From Enhygromyxa salina (GTDB lineage: Bacteria; Myxococcota_A; Polyangia; Nannocystales; Nannocystaceae), in contig NZ_JMCC02000073.1 in assembly GCF_000737335.2 (NCBI RefSeq), positions 1 through 64,000 on the forward strand: 64,000 bases of DNA, in the 5' to 3' direction. The position numbers and the translations under genes are program-made. The notes under the pieces were generated by a model. The model ran no database searches. It had not been told where the DNA came from and saw only the letters and a list, made by a program, of their open reading frames with translations. Shown in pieces: positions 35,011-44,493 of this stretch (positions are counted from its first letter, which is position 1; every line of letters begins with the position of its first letter).

Positions 35011-36198
35011 ATGCAGCTTGAATTTTCGCAGCTCAAGTCCTCGCTACGTCAGACGATCCTGACTCCTTTGTGGGCGTGCCTCGTGTTGGCGCCGCTCGGC
35101 TGCAGCGATGACACCAGCGGTCGCGACACCGAGACGGGTGTCAACACCGCCAACAACACGAGCAACAACGACACCACTGGCGACGGCGACGGCGACGGTG
35201 ACTCGGGCGACGGCGACACGGGCGACGGCGACACGGGCGACGGCGATCCAACCGAGGACACCGGGCCGATCCCCGAGCCCAAGTGGGACGTCGGCACGAT
35301 GCCCGACTCGCCAGACATCTGCCTGGTGCCCAACCACCAGCCGTGTGATCACCTCGACTTCCCCAGCGAAGAGCAGCGGGCATGGCGAGCGCTCGGGCTC
35401 AACTGTCCCGGCGAGTTTCAGGCGATCCTAGACTACAACGGCCACTACGACGCGCTCGAGGTGCTCGTCGAAGATCTCGGCACCCACAACCCGCCAACCT
35501 ACCCGATCCTCGAGGGCGTCAAGATGGTCGCGCTGTCAACCGGCAACGCCCTCGACATCCTGATGCCGGGCAGCGACGGCGACACCACCCTGCCTGGCAA
35601 CGACCCCGGCGCGCTGCCGGCCCCCATGAATCCCAACGCGGTGGCGGGTGACTGCGTTCAAGATCCGGGGCTGGTCGGCACCGGCGACTGCTCGGGCACG
35701 ATCGGGCCGCAGTTCATCAACACCGCGGGCGCGTTCGACTACGCCGAGATGCGGTTTAGCATCGACGTCCCCGAGGCCGTCAACGGCTTCGCCTACAACG
35801 TCGCGTTCATGTCGTGGGAGTACCCCAACTTCTACGGCTGGGCATACAACGACATCTACATTGCGTGGCTCGAGTCCGAAGAGTGGACCGGCAACATCAC
35901 CTTCGATGACTTTGGCGCGCCGCTGTCACTCAATGCAGGCTTTCTCGACTTCAAGGACGCCCCCAATGACATCGACTGCCCGCTGCCCTGCTCCGCCCCG
36001 GAGCTCGATGGCACCGGCGTAGAGGGGCACGCGGGCACCCGCTGGCTCGAGACCAACACCGGCGTGACGGCGGGCGAGAACATCACGGTGATCTTCGCGA
36101 TCATGGACATTCAGGACAACATCGTGGATTCCGTCGTGCTGCTCGACAACTTCCGCTGGACGTGCATCGGTGGCACGCCCGGCACGGTCGTCGGTTAG
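35011..36198 (+). CDS. Lipoprotein with choice-of-anchor L domain
   Basis: 395 residues. Lipobox PLGC at about residue 31, then an Asn/Thr and Asp-Gly spacer (GDGDGDGDSGDGDTGDGD). The C-terminal 200 residues (from GAFDYAEMRFSIDVPEAVNGF to VLLDNFRWTC) match the choice-of-anchor L domain of surface proteins: YNVAFMSWEYPNFYGWAYNDI and WLESEEWTGNI. Surface-displayed; ligand unknown. Confidence 0.75.
   Translation: MQLEFSQLKSSLRQTILTPLWACLVLAPLGCSDDTSGRDTETGVNTANNTSNNDTTGDGDGDGDSGDGDTGDGDTGDGDPTEDTGPIPEPKWDVGTMPDSPDICLVPNHQPCDHLDFPSEEQRAWRALGLNCPGEFQAILDYNGHYDALEVLVEDLGTHNPPTYPILEGVKMVALSTGNALDILMPGSDGDTTLPGNDPGALPAPMNPNAVAGDCVQDPGLVGTGDCSGTIGPQFINTAGAFDYAEMRFSIDVPEAVNGFAYNVAFMSWEYPNFYGWAYNDIYIAWLESEEWTGNITFDDFGAPLSLNAGFLDFKDAPNDIDCPLPCSAPELDGTGVEGHAGTRWLETNTGVTAGENITVIFAIMDIQDNIVDSVVLLDNFRWTCIGGTPGTVVG
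35179..35250 (+). repeat. (GGCGAC)n coding microsatellite
   Basis: Encodes the Gly-Asp spacer of the surrounding lipoprotein. Similar tracts at 46020-46145 and 61831-61923. Confidence 0.85.
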
Positions 36199-36338
36199 CG
36201 ATCACTGGCGCGGCGGCCACCCGACACGCGACCTTTTTGCTTGCCGCGAAGGTCGAAGCTGTAGCCCTCACCGTAGATGAGGCACAGGCCGCCGATGATC
36301 AGAATGACAACGCTGGAGGTGACTGCGATGAGTGACAT
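36195..36338 (-). CDS. Small single-TM protein
   Basis: 47 residues: MSLIAVTSSVVILIIGGLCLIY (one TM helix) then a basic tail GKQKGRVSGGRRASDR. Ends overlapping the stop of the convergent lipoprotein gene. Looks like a regulatory or stabilising membrane peptide; an upstream ATG at 36380 is less likely because it adds polar residues before the helix. Confidence 0.5.
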   Translation of the reverse strand: MSLIAVTSSVVILIIGGLCLIYGEGYSFDLRGKQKGRVSGGRRASDR

Positions 36339-36510
36339 GCCGGACTTGACTGCATGTTCTGGACCCACACACAGCGGCACTCACTGGCACAAAATCATCA
36401 GCAAAATCAAACGCTTGCTAATAGGCAGCGAGTGTCACACATCGTAGGGCAACCTGTGTTGCCAGCGTACATCTAGAAACTCTCGAATCCTGGATGCTGC
36501 GCTGGCCAGC

Positions 36511-38622
36511 TCAGACCGCCCGCGGACCTTTGTAGTGCGCGAGTGCCTTGAGCAGCATGCGCTTGGCTTGCTCGAGGTGCTCGTGCTCGCGCTCGTGCGG
36601 GCCGTGGCCGGAGTGGGGCCACAGCTGGACGAAGCGCATCTTGTGATCGCGGGTCCAGTAGCTGAGCAACCCCGAAGACCGGTTGCCACCCATCATTTTC
36701 AGGGCGTGCTCGAGCACCGCGACCTTGACCTCGGTCGCCGGCTCCCAGCCCGCGTCGCCCACGATCGTCACGTCGAGCTCGTAGGCCGCGTCCGACAGCA
36801 GACCCGACGCCTGCTCGTCCCGCAGCCGGCGCCACAGCGGCTCGAAGGACTCGAGCATGCCCTTGGCGTGGTAGGCGAGCGCGAGGTTGATCGTCCCGCT
36901 CGCGCGCGCCGGGTGCCACTGAACCGACTTCTCGAGCTCGGGGATGGCCTCGTCGAGCATGCCGAGCTTGCGCTTGGCTTCGCCGCGGTACACGTACACC
37001 GCGGGTCCCTCGGTGCCATTCATGACGCGGATGCCCTTGGCGTTGATGTCGAGGGTGTACTGGTAGTCGCCGTTGACGAGGCCCAGGGTGGACAGGCCGA
37101 TGTACGCCCAGCGGGTGCCGCTGACCTCGGCGATCGCCCGCTCGAGGTCGGCCTTGCCGCCTTCATAGTCGCCAAGCCACAGCTTGAGCTCGCCGCGGTG
37201 GCAGTAGGTCAGCGACGAGCCGGGGTACTTCTCTACGAGCGGATCGTAGAGCGCCATGCACTCGTCGCCCGGCGCCACGCGCAGCAGCTGCAAGACCCAG
37301 CGCGACTCGTGGCGACACCCGGTGCGGGCGTGCAGCCGGGTCAGCTCGCCGTTGACGACGTGGGTCGCGTAGATGCCCCGGTTGCCGCGCAGCGCCGTCA
37401 TGGCGGCCTCGACCGCGGCGACGATGTCCGCGTCCTTGCGCGAGCTCAGGCATTGTTCGGCGAGCGCGGGGCACAGCTCGCGGATCACGTCGTCAAACTC
37501 TTCGGTGCGGCGCGCGGGGATAATGGCGTCGGGCGGGGTCTGCTCGTCGTACGAGACGATCAGGTAGCGCAGCAGCCACGCCACGAACAAGAACCCGCCA
37601 GCGTTCATGGTCCCGTTGTGCAGCTGGGCGTGGGCTTCGTCGTAGCGCTGGGTCCGAAGGTACGCCTCGCTCAGCCACACGTGCGCTTGGTACTCCTTCG
37701 GGTCGAGCTCGACGGCGCGGCGCAGCGTTGCAATTGCCTCGTCGTAGCGCTTGGCCAGGACCTGCAGCGCGCCCTGCATGCGCACGGCTGGGGCGTATTC
37801 GCGGTCGAGCGCGAGCGCCTGCTCGGTGTGGGCGAGCGCTTGCGCGTCGTCGCCTTGCCAGCTGCGCAGCTCGGCCAGCTTGACGTGGTGCTCGGGGTCT
37901 TGGGGATCGAGCTCGATCGCGCGGTTCAGGCACGCGAGCGCGGTCTCGAAATCGCTGGCGTCGATCGCCACGCGGGCGCCCTCGATCCGATACGCGAGCT
38001 CTTGATCCGCCGGGATGTTGGCCAGCGCCCGCGCGAGCGCGGCCGCGGCCGGCTCGCGCTGATCGAGCTGGGCGTGGAGCCCGGCCGCCTCCATCCACAT
38101 CCGCGAGGCCTCCGGCGCCAGCTCGAGGGCCCGCAGCGCGTGCTCGAGCGCCTTTTGCCAGTAGCGACCGCGGACGAAGAAGCGCACGGCCTGGGCGTGC
38201 CAGGTGGGATCTTCGGGCTCGGCCGCGATCCCGGCCTCGAGCGCGCGGCGAACATCGTGCTCCCAGCCCAAGCTGCCGGCCGCGCCAATGATCTGCTGGT
38301 AGGCCCGGTGCGCCGCGTTGGGCGACAGCTTGGCCGCGCTCTCGAACTGGTTGAGGGCGCGCTGATAGTCGCGGGTTGCGTACAACACCATCGCGGCGAC
38401 CAGCTCGACGACCGGGTTGCCGCGCCCGACCTCGAGCGCCTGGTCGACGTCGGCCCGCGCCGAGCCGTACTGGTGGTCCTGGGCCAAGTAGCAGGCCCGC
38501 AGCAGGCGAGGGAGCGCGCTCGGGGCCGCGAGGATCCGCTGGGTCAACGCCGAGTCGTAGCGCTTGGCGTCGAGCTCACCAAGCAGCTGCTCGGTCACCC
38601 GGATGTTGCGCCGACGCATCAT
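36511..38622 (-). CDS. Long TPR-repeat protein
   Basis: 703 residues with about a dozen tetratricopeptide units, for example FETALACLNRAIELDPQDPE, EQALALDREYAPAVRMQGAL and ATLRRAVELDPKEYQAHVWL. No signal peptide or TM, so cytoplasmic scaffold. N-terminal starts are ATG at 38622 or 38619, or GTG at 38637. Upstream sits an R3 fragment. Confidence 0.82.
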   Translation of the reverse strand: MMRRRNIRVTEQLLGELDAKRYDSALTQRILAAPSALPRLLRACYLAQDHQYGSARADVDQALEVGRGNPVVELVAAMVLYATRDYQRALNQFESAAKLSPNAAHRAYQQIIGAAGSLGWEHDVRRALEAGIAAEPEDPTWHAQAVRFFVRGRYWQKALEHALRALELAPEASRMWMEAAGLHAQLDQREPAAAALARALANIPADQELAYRIEGARVAIDASDFETALACLNRAIELDPQDPEHHVKLAELRSWQGDDAQALAHTEQALALDREYAPAVRMQGALQVLAKRYDEAIATLRRAVELDPKEYQAHVWLSEAYLRTQRYDEAHAQLHNGTMNAGGFLFVAWLLRYLIVSYDEQTPPDAIIPARRTEEFDDVIRELCPALAEQCLSSRKDADIVAAVEAAMTALRGNRGIYATHVVNGELTRLHARTGCRHESRWVLQLLRVAPGDECMALYDPLVEKYPGSSLTYCHRGELKLWLGDYEGGKADLERAIAEVSGTRWAYIGLSTLGLVNGDYQYTLDINAKGIRVMNGTEGPAVYVYRGEAKRKLGMLDEAIPELEKSVQWHPARASGTINLALAYHAKGMLESFEPLWRRLRDEQASGLLSDAAYELDVTIVGDAGWEPATEVKVAVLEHALKMMGGNRSSGLLSYWTRDHKMRFVQLWPHSGHGPHEREHEHLEQAKRMLLKALAHYKGPRAV

Positions 38623-38654
38623 CGTGTTGGTGTTCACGGGGCGCAGGGTACTAT

Positions 38655-38705
38655 GGGAGCTCGTGGTGCAACGCACCGCGTCGCCTCGCGCAGGAATTTA
38701 CGCTG
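38655..38705 (+). repeat. R3 repeat fragment
   Basis: GGGAGCTCGTGGTGCAACGC followed by CGTCGCCTCGCG, matching the left end of the 26342-26507 element. It lies between divergent genes. Confidence 0.7.
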
Positions 38706-38772
38706 GGCCACGCCGATCGAAGGGGGGCCCGCACCAACACCCGAAGGTCGCGCTCTCGTGATAGCCTGGGCC

Positions 38773-39696
38773 ATGAGAAACGGTCAGCTTCGGCGCGCAT
38801 CATGGACAGCTGGATGGCTCGCGCTGGTCTCGCTCGGCGCCTGCACCAGTGACCCCGAGGTCCACACGTGCGTGGTCCAAGAAGATTGCCCGGCGTCGCT
38901 TTCTTGTCTGCAGCAGGTCTGCGAGTCGATCGCGCTGCCGCAGGTCACGCTGCTCAACCCCGAAGACGATCAGGTCTACCCGTGGAACGGAGATGGAAGC
39001 GCGCACACCGAGCTGCTCACGATCGTGGCCGCTGATCTGGTGCTGCGCCCGAAGGCCGAGTCCAGCGCGCGGGTTGTGGGTGACGGCTACCTGGTCGTGT
39101 TCGTTGACGAGGTCGAGGTCGCGACGATCGACTCTGGCGATCTCCAGGCGGGGGTTCAGGTCGAGGTCAGCTTCGACGACACGCCGGGTGTCCATCGCCT
39201 GCGTGTCCAGGCCAGGCTCAACGACGGCACCGACTACGACAATGGCGAAGGCTCCGCCCGCAGCCTGCTCTGGGTTGACGACGGACGCGAGCATGTCGCG
39301 CTGCGCCAGCCGTGGCCCGGCGACGCCTTCTCACTCGACAGCCAGCTCATCGACGCCGAAGTCGTCGCGATGCCAGGGGGCGCCGTCACGATCGCGCCGC
39401 CCTCCACTGAACAGCAGATCGGCCACGTGCACTACGACGCGGAGCCGTTTGATCTGTGCTTGATGGAGCCGCAATGCGTCGTTGGATACAACGGGGTCGT
39501 TCCCAGCAATGAGGATGCGTTCGGGCCGGTGCTATTGCCTAGGTCGGAGGCGGGCATGGTCGCCCTGACGGTGCTGGTCACGCACCACTATCACACGCCG
39601 TACTTCTATGACGACGAGATGGGGATCGAGCGGCAGGTGTACTCGTCGATCCAGATCGAGCGCACCGACACCGTGGTCACACCACCCCGGCCGTGA
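38773..39696 (+). CDS. Hypothetical Cys-containing lipoprotein
   Basis: 307 residues; lipobox SLGAC at about residue 24, then CVVQEDCPASLSCLQQVC (a small disulfide cap), then beta-rich Ig-like sequence (VTLLNPEDDQVYPWNGDG, VVFVDEVEVATIDSGDL, HRLRVQARLNDGTDYDN). Resembles domains that recognise carbohydrate or protein surfaces. Convergent with the first radical SAM gene, 2 bp apart. Confidence 0.65.
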   Translation: MRNGQLRRASWTAGWLALVSLGACTSDPEVHTCVVQEDCPASLSCLQQVCESIALPQVTLLNPEDDQVYPWNGDGSAHTELLTIVAADLVLRPKAESSARVVGDGYLVVFVDEVEVATIDSGDLQAGVQVEVSFDDTPGVHRLRVQARLNDGTDYDNGEGSARSLLWVDDGREHVALRQPWPGDAFSLDSQLIDAEVVAMPGGAVTIAPPSTEQQIGHVHYDAEPFDLCLMEPQCVVGYNGVVPSNEDAFGPVLLPRSEAGMVALTVLVTHHYHTPYFYDDEMGIERQVYSSIQIERTDTVVTPPRP

Positions 39697-39698
39697 AG

Positions 39699-41600
39699 TC
39701 AGCCTTCAACCGGCTGCATCAGCGCGAACCCGTGCGCGCGGATGTAGCTGATGTGCATGCCCCGGCAGTCCTGCGTGTAGATGCAGGTCTTGCAGCGCAG
39801 CGACTTCCGCCAGTAGCGATCCATGATGTAGCGCTTGATGTAGCGGAAGATCTCGAGCTTCCCCTGCAGGTTCATCATGCTGGTGTCGAGCTGCTCACGC
39901 CGCGTGCGAGCCGGCCGACCGATCACGCAGCTGGGTACGTCGTCGACCGGGACCGCGTGCTGGAACTGCGAGAAGAACACCGGCAGATCCAAGTCGAGCT
40001 CGCCGGACTCGGTCTGGCGCTCGTAGGTCGGCTGGCGCAGGGCCAAGCGCGCGGGCGCCTGCTCGCGGGCGGCGACCTCGAGCAGCCACGGCTCGACGTG
40101 CTTCGACAGCTCCACGCAGACCTCGAAGTCGGCGTCGACGGCCAACATCGCCTCGGCGTCGGCCGCCGTCCGCACGATCACGCGGGTGACCTGCTTGCCA
40201 AACAGGGTGGGGGACTTCGCCAGCGCCTCGGCGACGCCAGCGTAGTTCTGCAGCTGTAGCTCGAGCTGCGTGGTCCCAGCGAACAGTGAATCGATCCGCG
40301 CGGCGTCGGCCTGGGCGTGCTCGAGATCCGGCGACACCAACCACAGCGACACCGCGCCCGCGCGCTCGATCTGGGTTGGCAGCGGCGGGTACTCGGGCTT
40401 TTTGTAGGCGCTGCCCGGACCCACCCCGAGCAGCGGCAGCCGCAGCTTGCGGTGCTCGACCTGGTCCTGCGGGATCCCAAACGCCGCCGCCGCGGCCTCC
40501 GATGCGATCTGGCTGCCGTCGCCCTCGGCCTCGGCCAGCATCTCGACCATCTTGCGCCGGGTCTTGCTGCGCTCGGCCGAGGCCGGGTCGCCGCCAAACA
40601 CCGCGCCTTGGGCCGCGTCCCACTCCGTGTCGTAGCGGATCACCTCGAACTTCGACTCCGCCACGGTCGCGCGCACGTCCTCGAGCTCGTCACAGATCGG
40701 CTCGAGGTAGCAGTGCGAGCAGCGGTGCGGGTTGCGACAGTCCAGCGGCACGCCGTGGTCGATCAGCAGCTCGTACTCTTCTTTGCGCCCGCGGATCTCG
40801 TCGTTGAGCTTGTAGGGATCCTGGATCAGGTTCTCGTAGCCCTCGAGGTGTGGGACCGGGAACCGGTTGAGCCAGATGTGCATGTTGGGGCGCTTCGAGT
40901 ACTCGAAGGCCTTCAACAGGTACGGCCGCATCTCTTCGAGGTCGTAGAACAGCGTCTCTTTGCCCTCGGTGTAGGCATTGCCGAACGGGATCACGTGCAG
41001 GAGGTCGTACTCGTAGACCCCCATGTTGGTGAACTTCTCGAGCAGATCCGGGAGCGTCTTGACGTTGCCCCGGTTCACGCACACGTCGATGTTGACGATC
41101 ACCCGGCCGTCGTCGAGCGCGTTTTGAAGCCCGCGGACCTCTTGCTCGAACGCGCCCTTGCTGCCGACCAGCGCGTCGTGGATCCGGGCGTTGACGCCGT
41201 GGATCGAGAAGGTGATCTCGCCAAGGCCCGCGTCGATGCTGCGGGTGATGAACTCTTTGTAGCCAAACAGCCGCCCGTTGGTGACGGTCTGGATCTTTTT
41301 ATAGCCAGCGAGCCGCCCAAGCTTCACGAACTGCACGAAGTCCGGGTGGATCGTTGGCTCGCCGCCCGAGAGGATCAGCCGCTCGGCGCCCTTGCGGCGA
41401 CCGTCGAGGATCTGGGCCTTGACCTCTTCGCGCGAGCGGTTGGTGCCGTTGTGCGTGTGGGCGTCGAGGCAGAACACGCAGTGGTCGTTGCAGTCGAAGG
41501 TCAGCCGCACCCAGTTGCGCTTCTGATGCGCGGCGTCTTCTTTTTCAACTTCCTTGAGAGCCTGGGATTGCGCAGTTCCGCCGTCCATCGCCGGCATCAT
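39699..41600 (-). CDS. Radical SAM protein with three Cys clusters
   Basis: 633 residues. The radical SAM cluster CNDHCVFC (Cys 37, 41, 44) binds [4Fe-4S] and SAM; LILSGGEPTIHPDF and TFSIHGVNARIHD are the following core motifs. A second Cys group, CRNPHRCSHCYLEPIC (about 288-303), and a third at the C-terminus, CKTCIYTQDC (about 600), indicate auxiliary clusters of the SPASM or twitch type used in peptide and protein modification. Start at ATG 41600 (second ATG 41597). Divergent from the tandem radical SAM gene across 178 bp that must hold both promoters. Confidence 0.88.
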   Translation of the reverse strand: MMPAMDGGTAQSQALKEVEKEDAAHQKRNWVRLTFDCNDHCVFCLDAHTHNGTNRSREEVKAQILDGRRKGAERLILSGGEPTIHPDFVQFVKLGRLAGYKKIQTVTNGRLFGYKEFITRSIDAGLGEITFSIHGVNARIHDALVGSKGAFEQEVRGLQNALDDGRVIVNIDVCVNRGNVKTLPDLLEKFTNMGVYEYDLLHVIPFGNAYTEGKETLFYDLEEMRPYLLKAFEYSKRPNMHIWLNRFPVPHLEGYENLIQDPYKLNDEIRGRKEEYELLIDHGVPLDCRNPHRCSHCYLEPICDELEDVRATVAESKFEVIRYDTEWDAAQGAVFGGDPASAERSKTRRKMVEMLAEAEGDGSQIASEAAAAAFGIPQDQVEHRKLRLPLLGVGPGSAYKKPEYPPLPTQIERAGAVSLWLVSPDLEHAQADAARIDSLFAGTTQLELQLQNYAGVAEALAKSPTLFGKQVTRVIVRTAADAEAMLAVDADFEVCVELSKHVEPWLLEVAAREQAPARLALRQPTYERQTESGELDLDLPVFFSQFQHAVPVDDVPSCVIGRPARTRREQLDTSMMNLQGKLEIFRYIKRYIMDRYWRKSLRCKTCIYTQDCRGMHISYIRAHGFALMQPVEG

Positions 41601-41778
41601 ACTCGGCCCCGCGTGCTGGCGTCGAAGCGTCGGCGGCGTGCGCGAGCGCCGAACCCCCGCGCATGCACCAGGCGCGAAGGTCGGGCCGCGGGTGACCCTC
41701 ACCACTTGGCGCACGCGCGTGAGGTTGACGAAGTTGCAGCCCAGGGCCCGAGTGCGTGGCGTGATATGCTGCGCGACG
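41601..41778. promoter_or_regulatory. Shared promoter region of two radical SAM genes
   Basis: 178 bp between divergent starts. No clear -35/-10 pair seen; position is the only evidence. Confidence 0.35.
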
Positions 41779-44268
41779 ATGGGGGAACCCCGCGTCCTGG
41801 TTATCCACCCGCCCGTCAGCGTCGCGCGGGACTTCATCGACTATCCGTATTTCGCCGATCTTGGCGCGGTGCAGCTGGCCGCCGTGCTCGAGCATGATCG
41901 TGGCCGAGCGCATGTCGAGCTGGTCGACAGCTTCGCGCTCCCGGGCGCGCAGCTGCGGTGGCGCGAGGACGGTCGCGCGCACCTGGGCGTCGAGGTTGAT
42001 CAGGCGCTCGCGCAGGTGCTCAGGCTCGCGGCGGACCAGGACTTCGCGGCGATCGTGGTCGCGTACACCGTGTTTCATCGGCCGCCGCATCGCGATGATG
42101 TGCTCGCGGCGGTGCTCGAGGGCCTGCGCGCGCGGTTTGAGACTGCGCCGATCCTGCTCGCCGATTGCTACCAGTCGGGCCAGCACTACATCGAGTTCCC
42201 GGGTGACGCGGTGCTCGCCAGCTACCCAGAGGTCGACGCCTACATTAAGTACGAGGCCGAGGTCACCGTGCCGCAGCTGCTCGCCAGCTACTTGGTTGAC
42301 ATGGTTGACATGGCTGACGCCGACCCTACCCGCCCGCGCGGGAGTCATCGCGGGGCCTCGCCCAAGCTCGACGAGCTGCCGTTCCCGGCCTGGGATCGCG
42401 TGGATCTGGCCGCCTACGATCAGTTCAAGCACAGCGTCGTCGCCGAGCTCGGGCGGCCGGTGTGGACCTTCCCGATCGACGGTCGCACGATGCCGTTGGT
42501 CACCAGCCGCGGCTGCCCGTTCACCTGCATTCACTGCTCGAGCAACCCCGAAGCTCGCAAGCCGTGGGTTACGGATGACTCCTCGGGCGCGCAAGCCGAG
42601 CAGCCCCGCGAGCCCAAAGTGCAGCGCCGCTACTCGCCCGAGCGCCTGCGCGAGTACCTGCGCTTCCTCGCCTCGCTCGGGGCCACGCGCCTCGAGGTCA
42701 GCGATGAGCTCATCAACGTCAACGAGCGGCACTTCGACGTGTTCCTCGAAGAGGTCGTCGCGCTGGATCTGAAGTTCGACTGCCCCAACGGCATGCGCGC
42801 GGACTACCTGCTGCCGCGTCACCTCGAGCAGATGCGCGGGCGCGTCAACATGCTCAGCGTCAGCGCGGAGTCCGGGGTCCAGCGGGTCGTGACGGAGGTC
42901 GTCAAGAAGCGCTTGGATCTGCGCGCGGTCGAGGACGCGGCCAAGCACGCCGACGAGGCCGGGGTGCCGCTCATGATCCATTATATGATCGGCCTGCCCG
43001 GCGAGAGCGCAGAGGAGATCAACGGCACGCTCGGGTTTGCGCTGCGCTTGTGGGACGAATTCCACGCGTGGCCGGCGGTCCAGTACGCGACCCCGCTGCC
43101 CGGCACCGAGCTGGCCGCGATCGCGCAAGAACGCAGCGGTCACAAGCTTCCGGTGATCCCAAACATCGAAGACTGGGGCCCGTATTTTCAGACCGCGCCC
43201 TCGAACTCGACCGGCGATGGGGTTGATCAAGCCACGCTCGAGAGCTTCATGTGGACGTTCCAACAGCGCTTGAACGCCTCGCAGGGGGCCAAGAAGCTGA
43301 TCATGAACGTCACCTACGTGTGCAACAACCACTGCACCTTCTGTGCGGTCGGTACGCGCACGCAGCTCGACGGCCACCCCACGCGCCAGCGCGAGAAGCT
43401 GCTCGAGTACCGCAAGCAGGGCGTGGTCATGGTCGACTTCGACGGCGGCGAGCCCACCCTCAACCCCGAGCTGATCCCGCTGATCAAGTCGGCGCGGGCG
43501 ATGGGCTACCAGCGCGTCAACGTGACCACCAACGGTCGCCGCTGCGTCTATGACAAGTACGCTTCGTCGCTGGTCAACTCTGGGCTGACGACGCTGCTGT
43601 TCTCGGTCCACGGCCACGACGCCCGCACCCACGCGCAGCAAGTTGGCGTCGCCGAGGCGTTCCAGCAGACCACCGACGGGATCCGCAACTGCCTGCGCTA
43701 CGCCCCCAAGGGCGTGGAGCTGGGCATGAACATCACGGTCACCAAGGGCAACCACGACAAGGTCGACCTGCTCGCGCAGCTGTGCTGGGACCTGGGCCTG
43801 CGGTGGATGAACATCCAGTTCCTCACGCCCTTTGGTCGCGCGACCAGCTGGGTCGCCCCCGACACCCAAAAGGCGGCCGACAACGCGGTCGCGGTGATGG
43901 ACGCGTGGGCCGGCAAGATCCGGTTTCAGGTCATCAACCTGCCGTTTTGCTTCATGCCCAAGCACCGCGATCTGATGCAGGGCGACCTCGCCAAGCTCGA
44001 GCGGCACATGGTGTTCGTCAACAACGAGACCGTGAACCTGGCCGAGTATCTGGCCGAGCGGCGGGTCCGCAAGCCGGTGTGCAAGACCTGTCCGCACGCG
44101 TGTTTTTGTGGTGGCTTCTATGAGCTCGATCAGGTCCCCGAGCCGCCGTGGTTGATCTCCGCCGACGACCTGGTCCGCCCGCTCAATGATCCGCGCCGCC
44201 ACGAGTCGGTGCCAGCCGGCTTCTCGGACCGCGTCAAGAAACGCCTACGCGACGAAGGCGTGATGTAG
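41779..44268 (+). CDS. Tandem double radical SAM protein with Rossmann-like N-terminus
   Basis: 829 residues. Residues 1-170 form a B12-binding-like Rossmann domain (VLVIHPPVSVARDF ... ADLGAVQLAAVLEHD), but the cobalamin DxHxxG motif is not evident. The first radical SAM core has TSRGCPFTCIHCSSNP (cluster about residues 245-252) followed by a TIM-barrel part (LEVSDELINVNERHFDVFLEE, MIHYMIGLPGES). The second has CNNHCTFC (about 515-522), MVDFDGGEPTLNPEL and LFSVHGHDARTHAQQ, and ends with CKTCPHACFCGG (about 768) as an auxiliary cluster. The arrangement implies two successive radical steps on one substrate, or one active and one carrier half. Confidence 0.87.
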   Translation: MGEPRVLVIHPPVSVARDFIDYPYFADLGAVQLAAVLEHDRGRAHVELVDSFALPGAQLRWREDGRAHLGVEVDQALAQVLRLAADQDFAAIVVAYTVFHRPPHRDDVLAAVLEGLRARFETAPILLADCYQSGQHYIEFPGDAVLASYPEVDAYIKYEAEVTVPQLLASYLVDMVDMADADPTRPRGSHRGASPKLDELPFPAWDRVDLAAYDQFKHSVVAELGRPVWTFPIDGRTMPLVTSRGCPFTCIHCSSNPEARKPWVTDDSSGAQAEQPREPKVQRRYSPERLREYLRFLASLGATRLEVSDELINVNERHFDVFLEEVVALDLKFDCPNGMRADYLLPRHLEQMRGRVNMLSVSAESGVQRVVTEVVKKRLDLRAVEDAAKHADEAGVPLMIHYMIGLPGESAEEINGTLGFALRLWDEFHAWPAVQYATPLPGTELAAIAQERSGHKLPVIPNIEDWGPYFQTAPSNSTGDGVDQATLESFMWTFQQRLNASQGAKKLIMNVTYVCNNHCTFCAVGTRTQLDGHPTRQREKLLEYRKQGVVMVDFDGGEPTLNPELIPLIKSARAMGYQRVNVTTNGRRCVYDKYASSLVNSGLTTLLFSVHGHDARTHAQQVGVAEAFQQTTDGIRNCLRYAPKGVELGMNITVTKGNHDKVDLLAQLCWDLGLRWMNIQFLTPFGRATSWVAPDTQKAADNAVAVMDAWAGKIRFQVINLPFCFMPKHRDLMQGDLAKLERHMVFVNNETVNLAEYLAERRVRKPVCKTCPHACFCGGFYELDQVPEPPWLISADDLVRPLNDPRRHESVPAGFSDRVKKRLRDEGVM

Positions 44269-44272
44269 TTTA

Positions 44273-44400
44273 GACCCCCACACACGCCTTCGCACTTCGC
44301 GGTCACTCGCTTCGCTCGCTCCCAAGGGGCCGTTTGTTCGCCCTCGTATGTGTGGCCCCCTCGAAGGGGGCTCTCGTCTGGGCATCTACGGCCACCGGAT
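44273..44400 (+). repeat. R1 dispersed repeat, copy e
   Basis: GACCCCCACACACGCCTTCG, CTCGCTTCGCTCGCTCCC, hairpin GCCCCCTCGAAGGGGGC, then the tail TCTCGTCTGGGCATCTACGG shared (inverted) with copy b. It begins 4 bp after the tandem radical SAM stop. Confidence 0.85.
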
Positions 44401-44493
44401 GGCGCTCCATCCGAATCGCGCTTCGGCGGGGGTGTGTGGGGGCCCTAACAGGGCTACCAGGGCCCGCCAAAAGAAACCCAAAGGGGCCTAAAC

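Noticed and set aside
36535..38772. Upstream 746 codons in frame with the lipoprotein at 38773
   Set aside because: Antisense to the TPR gene; the lipoprotein signal begins exactly at the ATG at 38773.
40317..41897. 526-codon plus-strand frame
   Set aside because: Antisense to the radical SAM gene at 39699-41600.
41545..44202. 885-codon minus-strand frame
   Set aside because: Antisense to the tandem radical SAM gene; no domain in its translation.
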